A DNA stretch of 64,000 nt from Thalassotalea eurytherma (lineage in GTDB: Bacteria; Pseudomonadota; Gammaproteobacteria; Enterobacterales; Alteromonadaceae). How positions within the stretch are numbered: position 1 is the first letter of the stretch; each line of letters starts with the position of its first letter. This document shows, piece after piece, positions 28,671 through 38,424 of the stretch. Under the pieces are notes generated by a model, which did not search any database, was not told the DNA's origin, and saw only the letters and a program-made list of their open reading frames with translations. A program made the position numbers and the translations under genes. Location of the stretch: NCBI RefSeq assembly GCF_030161415.1, contig NZ_BSSU01000004.1, positions 206,900 through 270,899 of the forward strand. Reading direction: 5' to 3'.

Positions 28671-28853
28671 AAGATTCTCTATTAATTGTTATTTTAGCTA
28701 ATGCTTTGATGAGATTTTTTATCCCTACCACCATACACAACCGGTAACTTTACGGTCAATCATAAAGTTGTAAAAACCGATAACTTGCGTGCTTTACAAG
28801 TTTAATGAAGCAAGCGACACTATCGACATCTTTACTCGTATAAATAATGCAAT

Positions 28854-29807
28854 ATGCAAGCTGTATTTCTCGATGCACAAACCTTTCATTCAAGCATCTC
28901 TTTTAATGATATTGAACAGGCCGTTGGCTCACTAAAAACCTACCCGTTAACCAAGCCACTTGAAGTTATTGAACGTGCCATAGGTGCCGAGATTATCATC
29001 ACCAACAAAGTTATGCTCTCGGCGGCGTTACTAAAACAGCTACCTAATCTTAAACTAATATGTGTTAGCGCAACTGGCACTAATAATGTTGATTTAGACG
29101 CGGCAAAAGCATTAGGTATTGTCGTAACGAATGTGAGTGGTTATGCAAGTCAATCATTAAGTCAGTATGTACTAGCGCAAATATTAAACTATTATTGTCG
29201 CCTGCCCGCTCATAACCAAGTAACACAAAATAGTACCTGGCAAAATAGCCCGACGTTTTGCGTTCATGGCGACTCAATGATTGAACTAGCAGGGAAAACG
29301 CTCGGCATATATGGTTACGGTACATTAGGACGCGCAGTTGAGCAGCTAGCTAAGGCATTTGGGATGACGGTACTTATTTCAGAACACGCTAACAAAACCG
29401 CTATTCGAGCTAATCGTGTCAGCTATCAAGAAATGCTTACTAGCTCAGATATCATTAGCGTTCACTGTCCTCAAACAAAAGCAACCACAGAGCTCTTTAA
29501 CCGAGCAGCTTTTAGTAAAATGCAGTCACATTGTTTATTTATCAACACAGCCCGAGGAGGCGTAGTAAATAGTGTAGATTTAGCTAAAGCGCTAACAGCT
29601 AATGAGATTGCACATGCGGTGGTAGATGTACTCGAACAAGAACCACCGCAAGCAGATCACCCTTTACTTGATAAGTCGTTAACCAATATCACGATCACCG
29701 CACATATGGCGTGGGCAAGTATTGAAGCGCAACAACGATTAGTTGCACTGCTAGGAAAAAATATAATCGACTTTCAACAAGGTATCGCGACTAACGTTGT
29801 TAAATAG
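28854..29807 (+). CDS. D-2-hydroxyacid dehydrogenase (glycerate/hydroxypyruvate type)
   Basis: 317 residues. The NAD fold is marked by LGIYGYGTLGRAV (GxGxxG) near residue 150; catalytic positions are Arg in INTARGGVV, Glu in DVLEQEPP and His in ITAHMAWAS. The ICVSATGTNNVDLDAA segment and the AHMAW ending are typical of glycerate dehydrogenase (HprA-like). Reaction: NAD(P)H-dependent interconversion of 2-keto acids and D-2-hydroxyacids; exact substrate uncertain. Convergent with the FAD oxidoreductase gene, 20 bp apart. Confidence 0.85.
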   Translation: MQAVFLDAQTFHSSISFNDIEQAVGSLKTYPLTKPLEVIERAIGAEIIITNKVMLSAALLKQLPNLKLICVSATGTNNVDLDAAKALGIVVTNVSGYASQSLSQYVLAQILNYYCRLPAHNQVTQNSTWQNSPTFCVHGDSMIELAGKTLGIYGYGTLGRAVEQLAKAFGMTVLISEHANKTAIRANRVSYQEMLTSSDIISVHCPQTKATTELFNRAAFSKMQSHCLFINTARGGVVNSVDLAKALTANEIAHAVVDVLEQEPPQADHPLLDKSLTNITITAHMAWASIEAQQRLVALLGKNIIDFQQGIATNVVK

Positions 29808-29827
29808 TCACGCAATGGTTGAGTCAA

Positions 29828-31165
29828 CTAAAAATAAGTATCTTTGATTTGACCATAGTGGAAATACCCCCACTGGCCAACACGACGAAATGGCGCAAAT
29901 GGAAATTTAGGTAAGTGCTTTTGATATAAAGGTAAATTAGGAACTGATTGTTCAGCTACCTTTTGAGCAAGCCTTTTGCCTGCTTGTACTGAAAATGACA
30001 CGCCAGCACCACAATATCCCATCGAGTAAAAGACGTTTTTATTATCATTTTGATAGATGTGAGGCAGATCATCTAAAGCCACGGAAATCCAACCAGCCCA
30101 CGCATATTGGTAGTTAATGTTAGCAAGCGCAGGAAAGCTTGTTTTTAACACCGATAATAACCGATTAGCATAGTATGGATCTTGAGCGTCTTTACCACTA
30201 ATAGCGCCTCTTCCACCGAATAACAAACGATTATCAGGCAGCTTTCGGTAGTAATATTTTAACGCTCTTGTATCCATAACAACATTAGAGCTAATCAGAT
30301 TGCACGCATCGATCTGCTGTTGTGTTAAAGGCTCCGTAACAATAATTTGAGACAGTACTGGTAAGGTACGACCCGCAACCAACGAATGAAAATTTTTAGG
30401 CGTATAGCCATTAGTTGCGATAACAACCTTAGACGCTGTGATTTTTGCCATCGGTGTCGTTAATACTTGGCGATTATTTTCTTCCTGCCAATCTTCTACA
30501 GGTGTACCGGTATGTATTGTAACGCCTGCTTTTCTGGCGAGTTCTTGATAACCCCAAGCAAGTTTTAACGGGTTTAAACCAAAACCATCTTGATAACGAA
30601 TTGCACCATGAGCATTTTGGTCTGCCATGTATTGGCTGTGCAATTCTTGACGTGATAACACTTGTACATCATAACCGAACATCTCTCGTTGCAAATTTGC
30701 TAGATCGGTTAACTCTTTCATCTTATTCGCTTTATGGGCGACCTTTATATAGCCATTAGGTTGACGATCACAGTCAATACCCTGACTAATCAAGTGATTA
30801 ACGGTTTCAACACCTTCTTGCATTTCACTATAAATACCGCGCATGACCTCTTCACCCCACTGGGCTTTCATTTGTGAAAATGACTTACGGCCTGATGTTT
30901 TAAGAATGAATCCAGCATTTCTGCCGCTGCAACCCCAGGCGGTTTTATTCGCTTCAACAACCGTTGCTTTAATTCCATGCTCTGTTGCCAGGTGAAGTGC
31001 AGTTGATAAGCCTGTGTAGCCAGCACCAATAATGCAAACATCAACATCAATATCTTTGGTTAAGATGCCATCATCTTGTGGCGCTTGACCGGACACATCA
31101 GCCCAATAACTTGTTGGATAGGGTTCGTTGGTGCCAGGAGAATAATGATGAAGAGGATCGTACAT
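29828..31165 (-). CDS. FAD-dependent amine/amino-acid oxidoreductase (PuuB-like)
   Basis: 445 residues of the DAO family. Residues 40-55 hold the FAD fingerprint VCIIGAGYTGLSTA, followed by AWGCSGRNAGFI; the C-terminal FAD contact is YSMGYCGAGVSFSVQAGKRL. The N-terminal HYSPGTNEPYPTSYWAD resembles gamma-glutamylputrescine oxidase PuuB. Such enzymes oxidise secondary or primary amines, giving hydrogen peroxide and an aldehyde. No other putrescine gene is nearby, so the substrate is inferred only at family level. Divergent from a GNAT gene. Confidence 0.82.
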   Translation of the reverse strand: MYDPLHHYSPGTNEPYPTSYWADVSGQAPQDDGILTKDIDVDVCIIGAGYTGLSTALHLATEHGIKATVVEANKTAWGCSGRNAGFILKTSGRKSFSQMKAQWGEEVMRGIYSEMQEGVETVNHLISQGIDCDRQPNGYIKVAHKANKMKELTDLANLQREMFGYDVQVLSRQELHSQYMADQNAHGAIRYQDGFGLNPLKLAWGYQELARKAGVTIHTGTPVEDWQEENNRQVLTTPMAKITASKVVIATNGYTPKNFHSLVAGRTLPVLSQIIVTEPLTQQQIDACNLISSNVVMDTRALKYYYRKLPDNRLLFGGRGAISGKDAQDPYYANRLLSVLKTSFPALANINYQYAWAGWISVALDDLPHIYQNDNKNVFYSMGYCGAGVSFSVQAGKRLAQKVAEQSVPNLPLYQKHLPKFPFAPFRRVGQWGYFHYGQIKDTYF

Positions 31166-31290
31166 ATGGGCTCACTACTACTTAAAATTGCGATGTTCAA
31201 CTAGGCTTTCACGGTAAAAATCATGAAATGCCCAAAAAATAATGGCAAACTATGCCACGTTTTTAATGAATTCGCATCTAGGTTGTTTCT

Positions 31291-31866
31291 GTGGTGACAA
31301 AAAAAGAAATTATTTATCGAGAAATGTCGGCTGAAGATTTTGAGCAAATTATCGCTTTAGGGAATCATGTCCACGGCGATGGCTATTTGAATCAACAGAA
31401 TATAAAACAATGGTTTGAAAAAGGGCTAAAGAATAACATTAATGCTAATTACGTCGCCTACGATGGCAATAAATTAGTAGGCTTTCGCATAACCTATAGT
31501 CCAGAGCAATGGGATATTGACCAATGGTCTACACCGAGCAAATGGCAAGTAGAGCCCGCATTGGTTAGTTATTTCAAATGTAATACGGTAGATGAAAACT
31601 ATCGAGGCTATGGCATTGGTTCTCAATTGCTGAAAGATTCAATTAATGCGCTTAAAACACAAGGTGCAAAATCCGGTGTTAGTCATTTATGGATGCAAAG
31701 CCCGGGTAACAGTGCAGTTAAGTACTTTACCAAATGTGGCGGTGAGTTAGTGCAAGAGCACCCAGATAAATGGCATGAAGACAGCAAAAATGGCTACCGC
31801 TGTATTTTATGTGGTTTTGACTGCCATTGCAGTGCAGCAGAAATGATCATCTATTTTAACGATTAG
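31291..31866 (+). CDS. GNAT-family N-acetyltransferase with cysteine-rich tail
   Basis: 191 residues. The GNAT core has YREMSAEDFEQIIALGNHVH at the start and the acetyl-CoA loop ENYRGYGIGSQLLKDS (R/QxxGxG/A) near residue 105. After the fold, the C-terminus carries C-x2-C-x3-C-x-C (ILCGFDCHCSAAEM), an unusual compact Cys group. The start is GTG (a second GTG follows at once). Substrate unknown. Divergent from the PuuB-like gene with 125 bp between. Confidence 0.75.
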   Translation: MVTKKEIIYREMSAEDFEQIIALGNHVHGDGYLNQQNIKQWFEKGLKNNINANYVAYDGNKLVGFRITYSPEQWDIDQWSTPSKWQVEPALVSYFKCNTVDENYRGYGIGSQLLKDSINALKTQGAKSGVSHLWMQSPGNSAVKYFTKCGGELVQEHPDKWHEDSKNGYRCILCGFDCHCSAAEMIIYFND

Positions 31867-31882
31867 CATCGCATGAAGTTAA

Positions 31883-31914
31883 AAGGAGCAAGGTAATAGC
31901 TTACCATGCTCCTT
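31883..31914 (-). terminator. thrC terminator
   Basis: AAGGAGCA and GGTAA arms nest into a near-perfect 14-bp stem with a TAGC loop (one A-A mismatch). TTTT follows on the minus strand, just past the thrC stop. Confidence 0.8.
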
Positions 31915-31920
31915 ATTCAC

Positions 31921-33201
31921 TTATTCGCCTAAAAGAAACGCGCTTAACTGAGCAAAATCAGCCGACATATCAATTGAGAGAATTTGTTCACTCGCACAAT
32001 CGGCAAGTTCTTTTGGCAATGCTAAAGGCACACCTAAGATACTTTCTACCACTTCCTTAAATTTAGCTGGGTGAGCCGTTCCTAAAAACAGGCCAAGCTC
32101 ATCTGCTTTTAAATCACTTAACATTGCTTTATACGCTATAGCGCCATGTGGTTCACTCAAATAGCCTTGTTGATTTAATGCAATCACCGCTGATTGAGTT
32201 TGTTCTTCATCAATCGTTTTAGATGACAATAGCTGTTTATCGATAATATTCGACTCAAGCATATACTCAATACGAGGCCAGTTATTTGGGTTTGAAACAT
32301 CCATTGCATTGGAAATCGTAGCAACCGTGTCATTAGGCTGCCATTGACCTGATTGCAAATAACGCGGCACGGTGTCGTTTGCATTGGTTGCCGCGACAAA
32401 TCGTTCAATAGGTAGCCCTAATGCTTTAGCTAACATCGCGGCGGTTAAATTACCAAAGTTACCGCTTGGTACTGATAGTACAACCTTCGACGTTTCACCT
32501 GATTTTTTCAATTGTGACAACGCTTCAAAGTAATAACAAATTTGCGCTAATAAACGACTAATATTAATTGAGTTAGCCGAGTTTAAACCTATCGTTTTGG
32601 CTAGTTCTCTATCATCAAACGCTTGCTTGACTAACGCCTGACAATCATCGAATGAACCATCAATCGCAATTGTGCGAATATTTCCACCTAAGGTAGTGAA
32701 CATCTTTTCCTGAAGAAGGCTGATCTTTCCTTTAGGGTATAAAATCACAACATCGATATTCTCTATACCATGAAACGCGTGCGCAACTGCTGCGCCGGTA
32801 TCGCCTGAAGTAGCTGTTAAAATGGTAATTTTTTCACCATCAGTAAATCGTGACAAACACTGCGCCATAAAACGAGCACCGAAATCTTTAAACGCTAATG
32901 TCGGGCCATGATACAACTCCAATGAAGCAACATCTTCGCGCACTTTGTTCACTTTAGCTGGAAAATCAAACGCACTATTAATCACATCATAAAGCGCTTC
33001 TTTTGACAGGTCTCCCTCTACAAATGGTGCCAATACTTCAACACTACGTTCAACTAAATCCATATCTAGGAGCGCGTCAATATTATCAAAACTTGGGATT
33101 TCCTCAGGAAAAAATAATCCCTGCTCTCGCCCTAGACCTTGTTTTACTGCCTGAGCAAAGCTCACCTGCTCAGTATTATCTTTTAAATTATAGTATTTCA
33201 A
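31921..33201 (-). CDS. thrC: Threonine synthase
   Basis: 426 residues. Converts O-phosphohomoserine to threonine, PLP-dependent. The N-terminus MKYYNLKDNTEQVSFAQAVK is typical of the E. coli-type enzyme; the PLP Lys is in GPTLAFKDFGARFM near residue 107; LTATSGDTGAAVAHAF and SVPSGNFGNLTA bind the phosphate. Last gene of thrABC, 9 bp after thrB. Confidence 0.97.
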   Translation of the reverse strand: MKYYNLKDNTEQVSFAQAVKQGLGREQGLFFPEEIPSFDNIDALLDMDLVERSVEVLAPFVEGDLSKEALYDVINSAFDFPAKVNKVREDVASLELYHGPTLAFKDFGARFMAQCLSRFTDGEKITILTATSGDTGAAVAHAFHGIENIDVVILYPKGKISLLQEKMFTTLGGNIRTIAIDGSFDDCQALVKQAFDDRELAKTIGLNSANSINISRLLAQICYYFEALSQLKKSGETSKVVLSVPSGNFGNLTAAMLAKALGLPIERFVAATNANDTVPRYLQSGQWQPNDTVATISNAMDVSNPNNWPRIEYMLESNIIDKQLLSSKTIDEEQTQSAVIALNQQGYLSEPHGAIAYKAMLSDLKADELGLFLGTAHPAKFKEVVESILGVPLALPKELADCASEQILSIDMSADFAQLSAFLLGE

Positions 33202-33210
33202 ATCGTTCCC

Positions 33211-34155
33211 TTAATCTAAGATCCGTGCACCATGGGTGTCTGCTTCGCAGACATGGACAAAGCCCAGTGACGTTTTTAAGTAATTCTCTTTTAACCAACA
33301 AGCAAGTTCATTCGCTGTTTGTTCATTTTCACAAACACAAAATAAAGTAGGCCCAGAGCCTGAAATGCCAACCGCAAGACCACCTTGCGCTAGCAAGTAT
33401 TGTCTTGCTTCATCAAAGCCCGGTAATAAGTGTTTGCGGTAAGGTTCAGCGATTACATCTTCAAACGTAGAGAAAGCTTGTTGTGCATCTTGGCGATAAC
33501 AAGCATCAACAAATGACGCTAATGTTTGGCCATACTCGATTGCTTGTGCTCTGGTGTAACTGTCAGGTAGCACATCTCTAGCTGCCTTGGTAGACACTTC
33601 AATGCCTGGATACGCCATGATGTAATAGTGATCATTAAAACTTGGTAGCGTTGTTGTGACCTTTTGCGTTTGCGGCAACATCAGTTGCAAACCACCTAAA
33701 TAACAAGGCGCAACATTGTCGTAATGTAAACTACCACTAATTTGGGCTTCCATTTCACCCATCATTTTTAACAACTGTTGTTCATCAAAAGGCGCTTGAT
33801 AAAATGTGTTTAAAGCAACCAAAGCAGCTACAACCGAACACGCACTGGAACCTAAACCACTACCAACCGGCATCTTTTTATCTAGCGTCAATTTTACCGG
33901 TTCAAATGCCAAATCATTCGTCTGCATATATTGATGAAATAAGACTAAGCAATGCCAAACAATATTTTGCTGAGGATCACTCGGCAACTTGTCAGCAAAA
34001 TCACCAACAATTGATAAATGGTTTGTCTCTGCACTTTCAATAGAGACCACATCGCCAAGTAATGTGCCATCAATTGGCTGTACTGCCATGCCAAGCACAT
34101 CGAAACCAATACTCAGATTTCCAATCGATGCTGGAGCGAAAACGTTATATTTCAT
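33211..34155 (-). CDS. thrB: Homoserine kinase
   Basis: 314 residues from ATG 34155. Phosphorylates homoserine. The GHMP kinase ATP loop is MPVGSGLGSSACSVVAAL near residue 88; motif 3 is GLAVGISGSGPTLF. The ATG shares its A with the thrA stop (TAATG), with GGAGC upstream, so translation is coupled; an upstream start inside thrA is less likely. Confidence 0.97.
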   Translation of the reverse strand: MKYNVFAPASIGNLSIGFDVLGMAVQPIDGTLLGDVVSIESAETNHLSIVGDFADKLPSDPQQNIVWHCLVLFHQYMQTNDLAFEPVKLTLDKKMPVGSGLGSSACSVVAALVALNTFYQAPFDEQQLLKMMGEMEAQISGSLHYDNVAPCYLGGLQLMLPQTQKVTTTLPSFNDHYYIMAYPGIEVSTKAARDVLPDSYTRAQAIEYGQTLASFVDACYRQDAQQAFSTFEDVIAEPYRKHLLPGFDEARQYLLAQGGLAVGISGSGPTLFCVCENEQTANELACWLKENYLKTSLGFVHVCEADTHGARILD

Positions 34156-36617
34156 TAGCTTACTTGCTCCCACGCTAACGTTCTTAATAAATCACCGAAA
34201 ACACCTGCCGCGGTAACCGCAGCGCCCGCACCATAACCTCTCAAGACAAACGGAATTGGTTGGTAATAACGGCTATGAATTGCTAATGCATTTTCACCGT
34301 CTTTAATTGCATTGAGCGGGTGTGTGCCATTGACGGCTTCAATAGTCACTTTACATTGGCCATCAACAATATTGCCAATGTAACGTAATACTTTACCTTC
34401 TGCTTTTGCTTGTGCGACTTTTTCAACATAATAATCATCGATTTTTGTTAAGTTTGTCATAAACTCACTAACCGAACCGTTAGCGTCAAAGTCACTTGGC
34501 AAAACAGGTTCAATATCAATATCACTTAACTCTAATTGCAACCCCGCTTCACGGGCTAAAATTAACAGCTTACGGGCGACGTCCATACCACTTAAATCGT
34601 CACGAGGATCTGGTTCGGTGAAACCGTTTTCTTTCGCGATAGCTGTTGCTTGAGAGATTGACATCCCTTCATCTAATTTACCAAAAATATAAGACAATGA
34701 GCCTGACAATATACCTTGAAATTGATGCAGTTCATCACCTGCTCTAAATAAGTTTTGTAACGTATCAATTACTGGTAAACCTGCACCTACCGTAGTTTCA
34801 TACAGAAAACGACGTTTTGTATTTTGCGCAGCATTTCTTAGCGCTTGATAGTATTGCCAAGAGTCGGTATTCGCCTTCTTGTTAGGTGTTACCACATGAA
34901 AACCTTGCTCTAAGTATTCAACATAGCTCATCGCTAAGTCTTCATTTGATGTACAATCAACTAACACGGGGTTGATTAAATGATTAGCTCGAACAAAATC
35001 TTTAATGTCTGAAACTTGCAGGGGAATCCGACCGCTGTCATCGTTTAACGACTGTTGCCATTGCGATAAGTCAATACCGCCACTTTTTACGAGCATACCT
35101 TTTGAGTTAGCAATGCCGTATACCGTTAAATCAATATTTTGCTTAGCAAGTGCTTTTTGTTGACGCGCCATTTGCTCAATAAGTTCACTACCAACTACAC
35201 CGCACCCCACTAAGAACACATCGATTGATTGGTGGTGAGAAAAGAAATTTTGATGGCAAACTTTAATGGCATCTGTTGCTTTTCTGCCTTCAATGACCAC
35301 AGAGATGCTGCGCTCAGAAGAGTCTTGAGCAATCGCGATAACGTTAACCCTAGCTTGTGCTAAAGAACTAAATAGCTTAGCAGCAACACCTTGTTGTTGT
35401 TGCATGCCATCACCGATTAGTGAAACAATTGATAGATTGTTTTGCAACTTGATGGGTTCAAGTAGGCCGTTAAATAGTTCTAACTCAAAGGCCTGATGTA
35501 AACTCTTTTTAGCGCGCTTTGCATCTTTAGTATGGACACAAAAACTAATGCAATATTCACTTGAAGATTGAGAAATCATCACCGTTGAAATATTGGCATG
35601 GCTCATTGCTTCAAAAATACGGCTAGCCATACCAACCATGCCCTTCATACCCGGACCTGAAACATTAACCATAGTTAAATCATCAAGGTTTGATATTGCT
35701 TTAACAGACTCACCCTTTGAACGTTCATTACCTATCAACGTACCTTTCGCTTCAGGATTTGACGTATTTTTGATGTAACACTCGATATGGTTTTGCGCTA
35801 ATGGCCCTATCGTTTTAGGGTGTAATACTTTCGCTCCAAAATAAGAAAGTTCCATCGCCTCTTGATACGACAGATAGTCAAGAACAGTGGCTGTAGGAAT
35901 AGAACGAGGATCAGCATTGTAAACGCCACTAACGTCTGTCCAAATTTCGCAAGCATCCGCTTGAGCACATACCGCTAAAACAGCAGCAGAATAATCAGAA
36001 CCATTGCGACCTAATGTCGTTAATTGACCATCAACACTTGTACCAATAAAACCAGGCATTAATCCAATACCGGCTAGCTCACCGTAATGTTTGCCATATT
36101 GCTCTTTGCTCTTAGCTAAATTCGCAACGGCATCTAATGATTCACTGTTAGTGTAAAGAAATTTTTCAGGGGCGATAACGCTAACTTGTTGACCTTGCGC
36201 GCTCAATACGCCATCTAGCAAAGAAACACTTACACGCTCGCCTAAACTGATAATACGTGCGTTGATGTGCTCTGGGCAATATGCAAGCAGGTGTGCACCT
36301 TCGAGGAAACGATCAAGCTGACCGACTAAATCACTGACATGCGCTTGTACTTTAGCACCATCAAAACCAGCGACTTTTTCACTAAGTGCTGTTGTAATAT
36401 GAGTAGACGCTTGCTGAAATTTTGTTAAACCATCTTCAATAGCTTGTTTTTCGCCAATGTTATTCGCTAAATGCACAAGATGATTGGTGATACCTTGTGG
36501 CGCTGATACTACCACAGCAATAGCGTCAGATTGACTCTTAGTGGTAATAATTTGGGCGACATCCAAAAATCGTTCGGCATTGGCTAACGATGAACCACCA
36601 AATTTCAGCACTCGCAT
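34155..36617 (-). CDS. thrA: Bifunctional aspartokinase I / homoserine dehydrogenase I
   Basis: 820 residues, the same length as E. coli ThrA. N-terminal aspartokinase (MRVLKFGGSSLANAERFLDV; TTLGRNGSDYSAAVLA near 210), central ACT regulatory region (about 310-450; MVNVSGPGMKGMVG and SIVSLIGDGMQQQQG), C-terminal homoserine dehydrogenase (VFLVGCGVVGSELIEQ near 465; ATVGAGLPVI-like TTVGAGLPVIDTL near 640). It catalyses the first and third steps from aspartate and is expected to be feedback-inhibited by threonine. Preceded by a thr leader. Confidence 0.97.
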   Translation of the reverse strand: MRVLKFGGSSLANAERFLDVAQIITTKSQSDAIAVVVSAPQGITNHLVHLANNIGEKQAIEDGLTKFQQASTHITTALSEKVAGFDGAKVQAHVSDLVGQLDRFLEGAHLLAYCPEHINARIISLGERVSVSLLDGVLSAQGQQVSVIAPEKFLYTNSESLDAVANLAKSKEQYGKHYGELAGIGLMPGFIGTSVDGQLTTLGRNGSDYSAAVLAVCAQADACEIWTDVSGVYNADPRSIPTATVLDYLSYQEAMELSYFGAKVLHPKTIGPLAQNHIECYIKNTSNPEAKGTLIGNERSKGESVKAISNLDDLTMVNVSGPGMKGMVGMASRIFEAMSHANISTVMISQSSSEYCISFCVHTKDAKRAKKSLHQAFELELFNGLLEPIKLQNNLSIVSLIGDGMQQQQGVAAKLFSSLAQARVNVIAIAQDSSERSISVVIEGRKATDAIKVCHQNFFSHHQSIDVFLVGCGVVGSELIEQMARQQKALAKQNIDLTVYGIANSKGMLVKSGGIDLSQWQQSLNDDSGRIPLQVSDIKDFVRANHLINPVLVDCTSNEDLAMSYVEYLEQGFHVVTPNKKANTDSWQYYQALRNAAQNTKRRFLYETTVGAGLPVIDTLQNLFRAGDELHQFQGILSGSLSYIFGKLDEGMSISQATAIAKENGFTEPDPRDDLSGMDVARKLLILAREAGLQLELSDIDIEPVLPSDFDANGSVSEFMTNLTKIDDYYVEKVAQAKAEGKVLRYIGNIVDGQCKVTIEAVNGTHPLNAIKDGENALAIHSRYYQPIPFVLRGYGAGAAVTAAGVFGDLLRTLAWEQVS

Positions 36618-36637
36618 TTTCTTCCCCTTTTTAAAAC

Positions 36638-36671
36638 AAAAAAGCCCGTAACTTTTGAGGTCACGGGCTTT
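36638..36671 (-). terminator. thr attenuator hairpin
   Basis: On the minus strand AAAGCCCGTGACC pairs with GTTACGGGCTTT (one mismatch) and is followed by TTT-rich sequence. It sits between thrL and thrA, where the attenuator terminator is expected. Confidence 0.88.
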
Positions 36672-36693
36672 ATAAAAATATATTTTTTACGCG

Positions 36694-36768
36694 TCAGCCA
36701 ATGACCATCTGCTCAATAATGAGGATGGTAATCGTGGTCGTGGTAATTAGGCTATTAAGTATACGCAT
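36694..36768 (-). CDS. thrL: thr operon leader peptide
   Basis: 24 codons. The peptide starts MRILNSLITTTTITILII and ends in EQMVIG. Five Thr and several Ile codons are clustered, as in the E. coli thr leader. When charged tRNA-Thr and tRNA-Ile are plentiful the ribosome clears the run and the downstream terminator forms; starvation stalls it and lets transcription reach thrA. The stop is 23 bp before the attenuator stem. Position, composition and hairpin make this call firm. Confidence 0.93.
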   Translation of the reverse strand: MRILNSLITTTTITILIIEQMVIG

Positions 36769-36868
36769 GACTTTAAACTGCCTGAGAAAAAGCTTAGAGT
36801 CAATACTTTAATTTAAAAAAATAGTTATAAGATATTTACGTTTTAGAAATGTAATATGATGTGAAAAA

Positions 36869-37816
36869 TTACACGCAGGCAATCAAAGTTTTGTTGACTG
36901 CAACTTGGTTTCTACCCAGTGCTTTTGCTTCGTATAAGGCTTGGTCTGCATGAGCAATTAAATCTTCATAACGAAAATCATCATCGCCTATCGTAGCAAC
37001 GCCAATGCTTGTCGTCACATTGATTGGCTCTTCATTAAATAACAAAGCGATATCTTCAATACGTTGACGAATTTTTTCTGCAACATCTAGCGCACCAGCA
37101 ATGCCGGTCTCTGGCAAAATGACAGCAAACTCTTCACCACCATAGCGACCAAAGGTATCCGAAATTCGAATAAGCTCTTCAATAACTTTAGCGGTTTCAA
37201 TTAGCACCATATCGCCACACTGATGTCCGTAGTTATCATTTATGCGTTTGAAGTGATCTAAGTCAAACATAATTAATGCTAAATCTGCATCGTATCGTCG
37301 TGCACGAGCAAACTCTTGCGCTAAACACTCTTCCCAATGCTTACGGTTGTATACTTGCGTTAGACCATCGATTCTATTTGCCATTGCCAAATCATCTAAT
37401 GTTTTTCTTAACATAGTTTGGTAATGACAAACGTCGGTAACATCTTCTATTAATATACAGATATGTGTCAGCTGACCTTTATCTTCTATTGGAGTAAAGG
37501 TGACATTTTGCGCCATATAATGGCTATCGGTAGTAATTGGTCGTGTATGAGGCAACTCAAATAAATGATGACGTTGTTCCCAAGAACAAAACGAAGGAGA
37601 ATTAAGTTGTTTAACACCGTTAAGCTTACGTTCAAACCAACGCTTAGGCAATTCAGGGAACACATCGTAAACAGACAAATCACACACATCTTTAAATTGT
37701 TTGTTAGCGTGGATCGCCAAAAAGTTATTCCAAAAAACAATGCGATAATCTAAATCTAAAACAATAACACCTGAATTAAGCTGGTTAGTTACTTTTTCAC
37801 AGAAACTTAACGTCAT
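36869..37816 (-). CDS. PAS-GGDEF diguanylate cyclase
   Basis: 315 residues. A PAS domain (about 10-130; SGVIVLDLDYRIVFWN) is followed by a GGDEF domain (about 150-310) with DGLTQVYNRKHWEE, FDLDHFKRINDNYGH and the active loop GGEEF. An inhibitory I-site RxxD (RISD) lies five residues before it. It should make c-di-GMP, with product inhibition. Its start overlaps the CheC-like stop by 1 bp; last gene of a receiver, CheC, DGC run. Confidence 0.93.
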   Translation of the reverse strand: MTLSFCEKVTNQLNSGVIVLDLDYRIVFWNNFLAIHANKQFKDVCDLSVYDVFPELPKRWFERKLNGVKQLNSPSFCSWEQRHHLFELPHTRPITTDSHYMAQNVTFTPIEDKGQLTHICILIEDVTDVCHYQTMLRKTLDDLAMANRIDGLTQVYNRKHWEECLAQEFARARRYDADLALIMFDLDHFKRINDNYGHQCGDMVLIETAKVIEELIRISDTFGRYGGEEFAVILPETGIAGALDVAEKIRQRIEDIALLFNEEPINVTTSIGVATIGDDDFRYEDLIAHADQALYEAKALGRNQVAVNKTLIACV

Positions 37817-38424
37817 TAGAATTCTTCCAAGATGCGATCTAGCACCGATTTAATGTTACTAATTGCAGATTCAGGAATAAGTAAAATCATATCGCAGTTA
37901 AACGAGAAGTCTGTTACGCGATAGGTAATTTTCACTTTTAACGCCAAATCCCAATGAAATAAAAGATTTTCGACATGTTCTACCAAAGGGTTTTGAGAAG
38001 CAGACAACAAACGGGGCGCACTGTAAGACATTTGATTGTCTATTTGAGAGGCAAACACATTTAAAAATGTTGTTGTTAATATTGAGCTTATATCAATAAG
38101 CTGCTCTTCTTCACTTAACTCACCAGGTTCATACCCTAGTAAATCAGCTATTTGTAAAGAGTCTTGAGATTGGTAAACCAATAAAGCTTCGCCGCGAATA
38201 CCTTCATAGCCAAAAAAGCCTTGGCTAACAATCGCAGAAGCTAATGTTTTATCGTTTAACGTGATCGACAAAGAGCTGGCGTCTACCTGCTCAATACTTG
38301 GCACTCTTAAATCAACAAAAGTGTCTAAGTAACGAGCAAGCTGATCACTCGCTTGCCCCATTGCAACATTGATCAACTCCTGCAAACAATCTTGCTGATC
38401 TTCATTTAAATTGAACGCACTCAT
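37816..38424 (-). CDS. CheC/CheX-like phosphatase-domain protein
   Basis: 202 residues. The first CheC helix LQELINVAMGQASDQLARYL keeps the Glu-x2-Asn active pair near residues 16-19. The second repeat reads IDISSILTTTFLNVFA, where Glu and Asn are replaced by Asp and Ser, so only one phosphatase site looks intact. Family members dephosphorylate CheY-type receivers. It overlaps the upstream receiver gene by 4 bp, so that receiver is the likely partner. Confidence 0.85.
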   Translation of the reverse strand: MSAFNLNEDQQDCLQELINVAMGQASDQLARYLDTFVDLRVPSIEQVDASSLSITLNDKTLASAIVSQGFFGYEGIRGEALLVYQSQDSLQIADLLGYEPGELSEEEQLIDISSILTTTFLNVFASQIDNQMSYSAPRLLSASQNPLVEHVENLLFHWDLALKVKITYRVTDFSFNCDMILLIPESAISNIKSVLDRILEEF

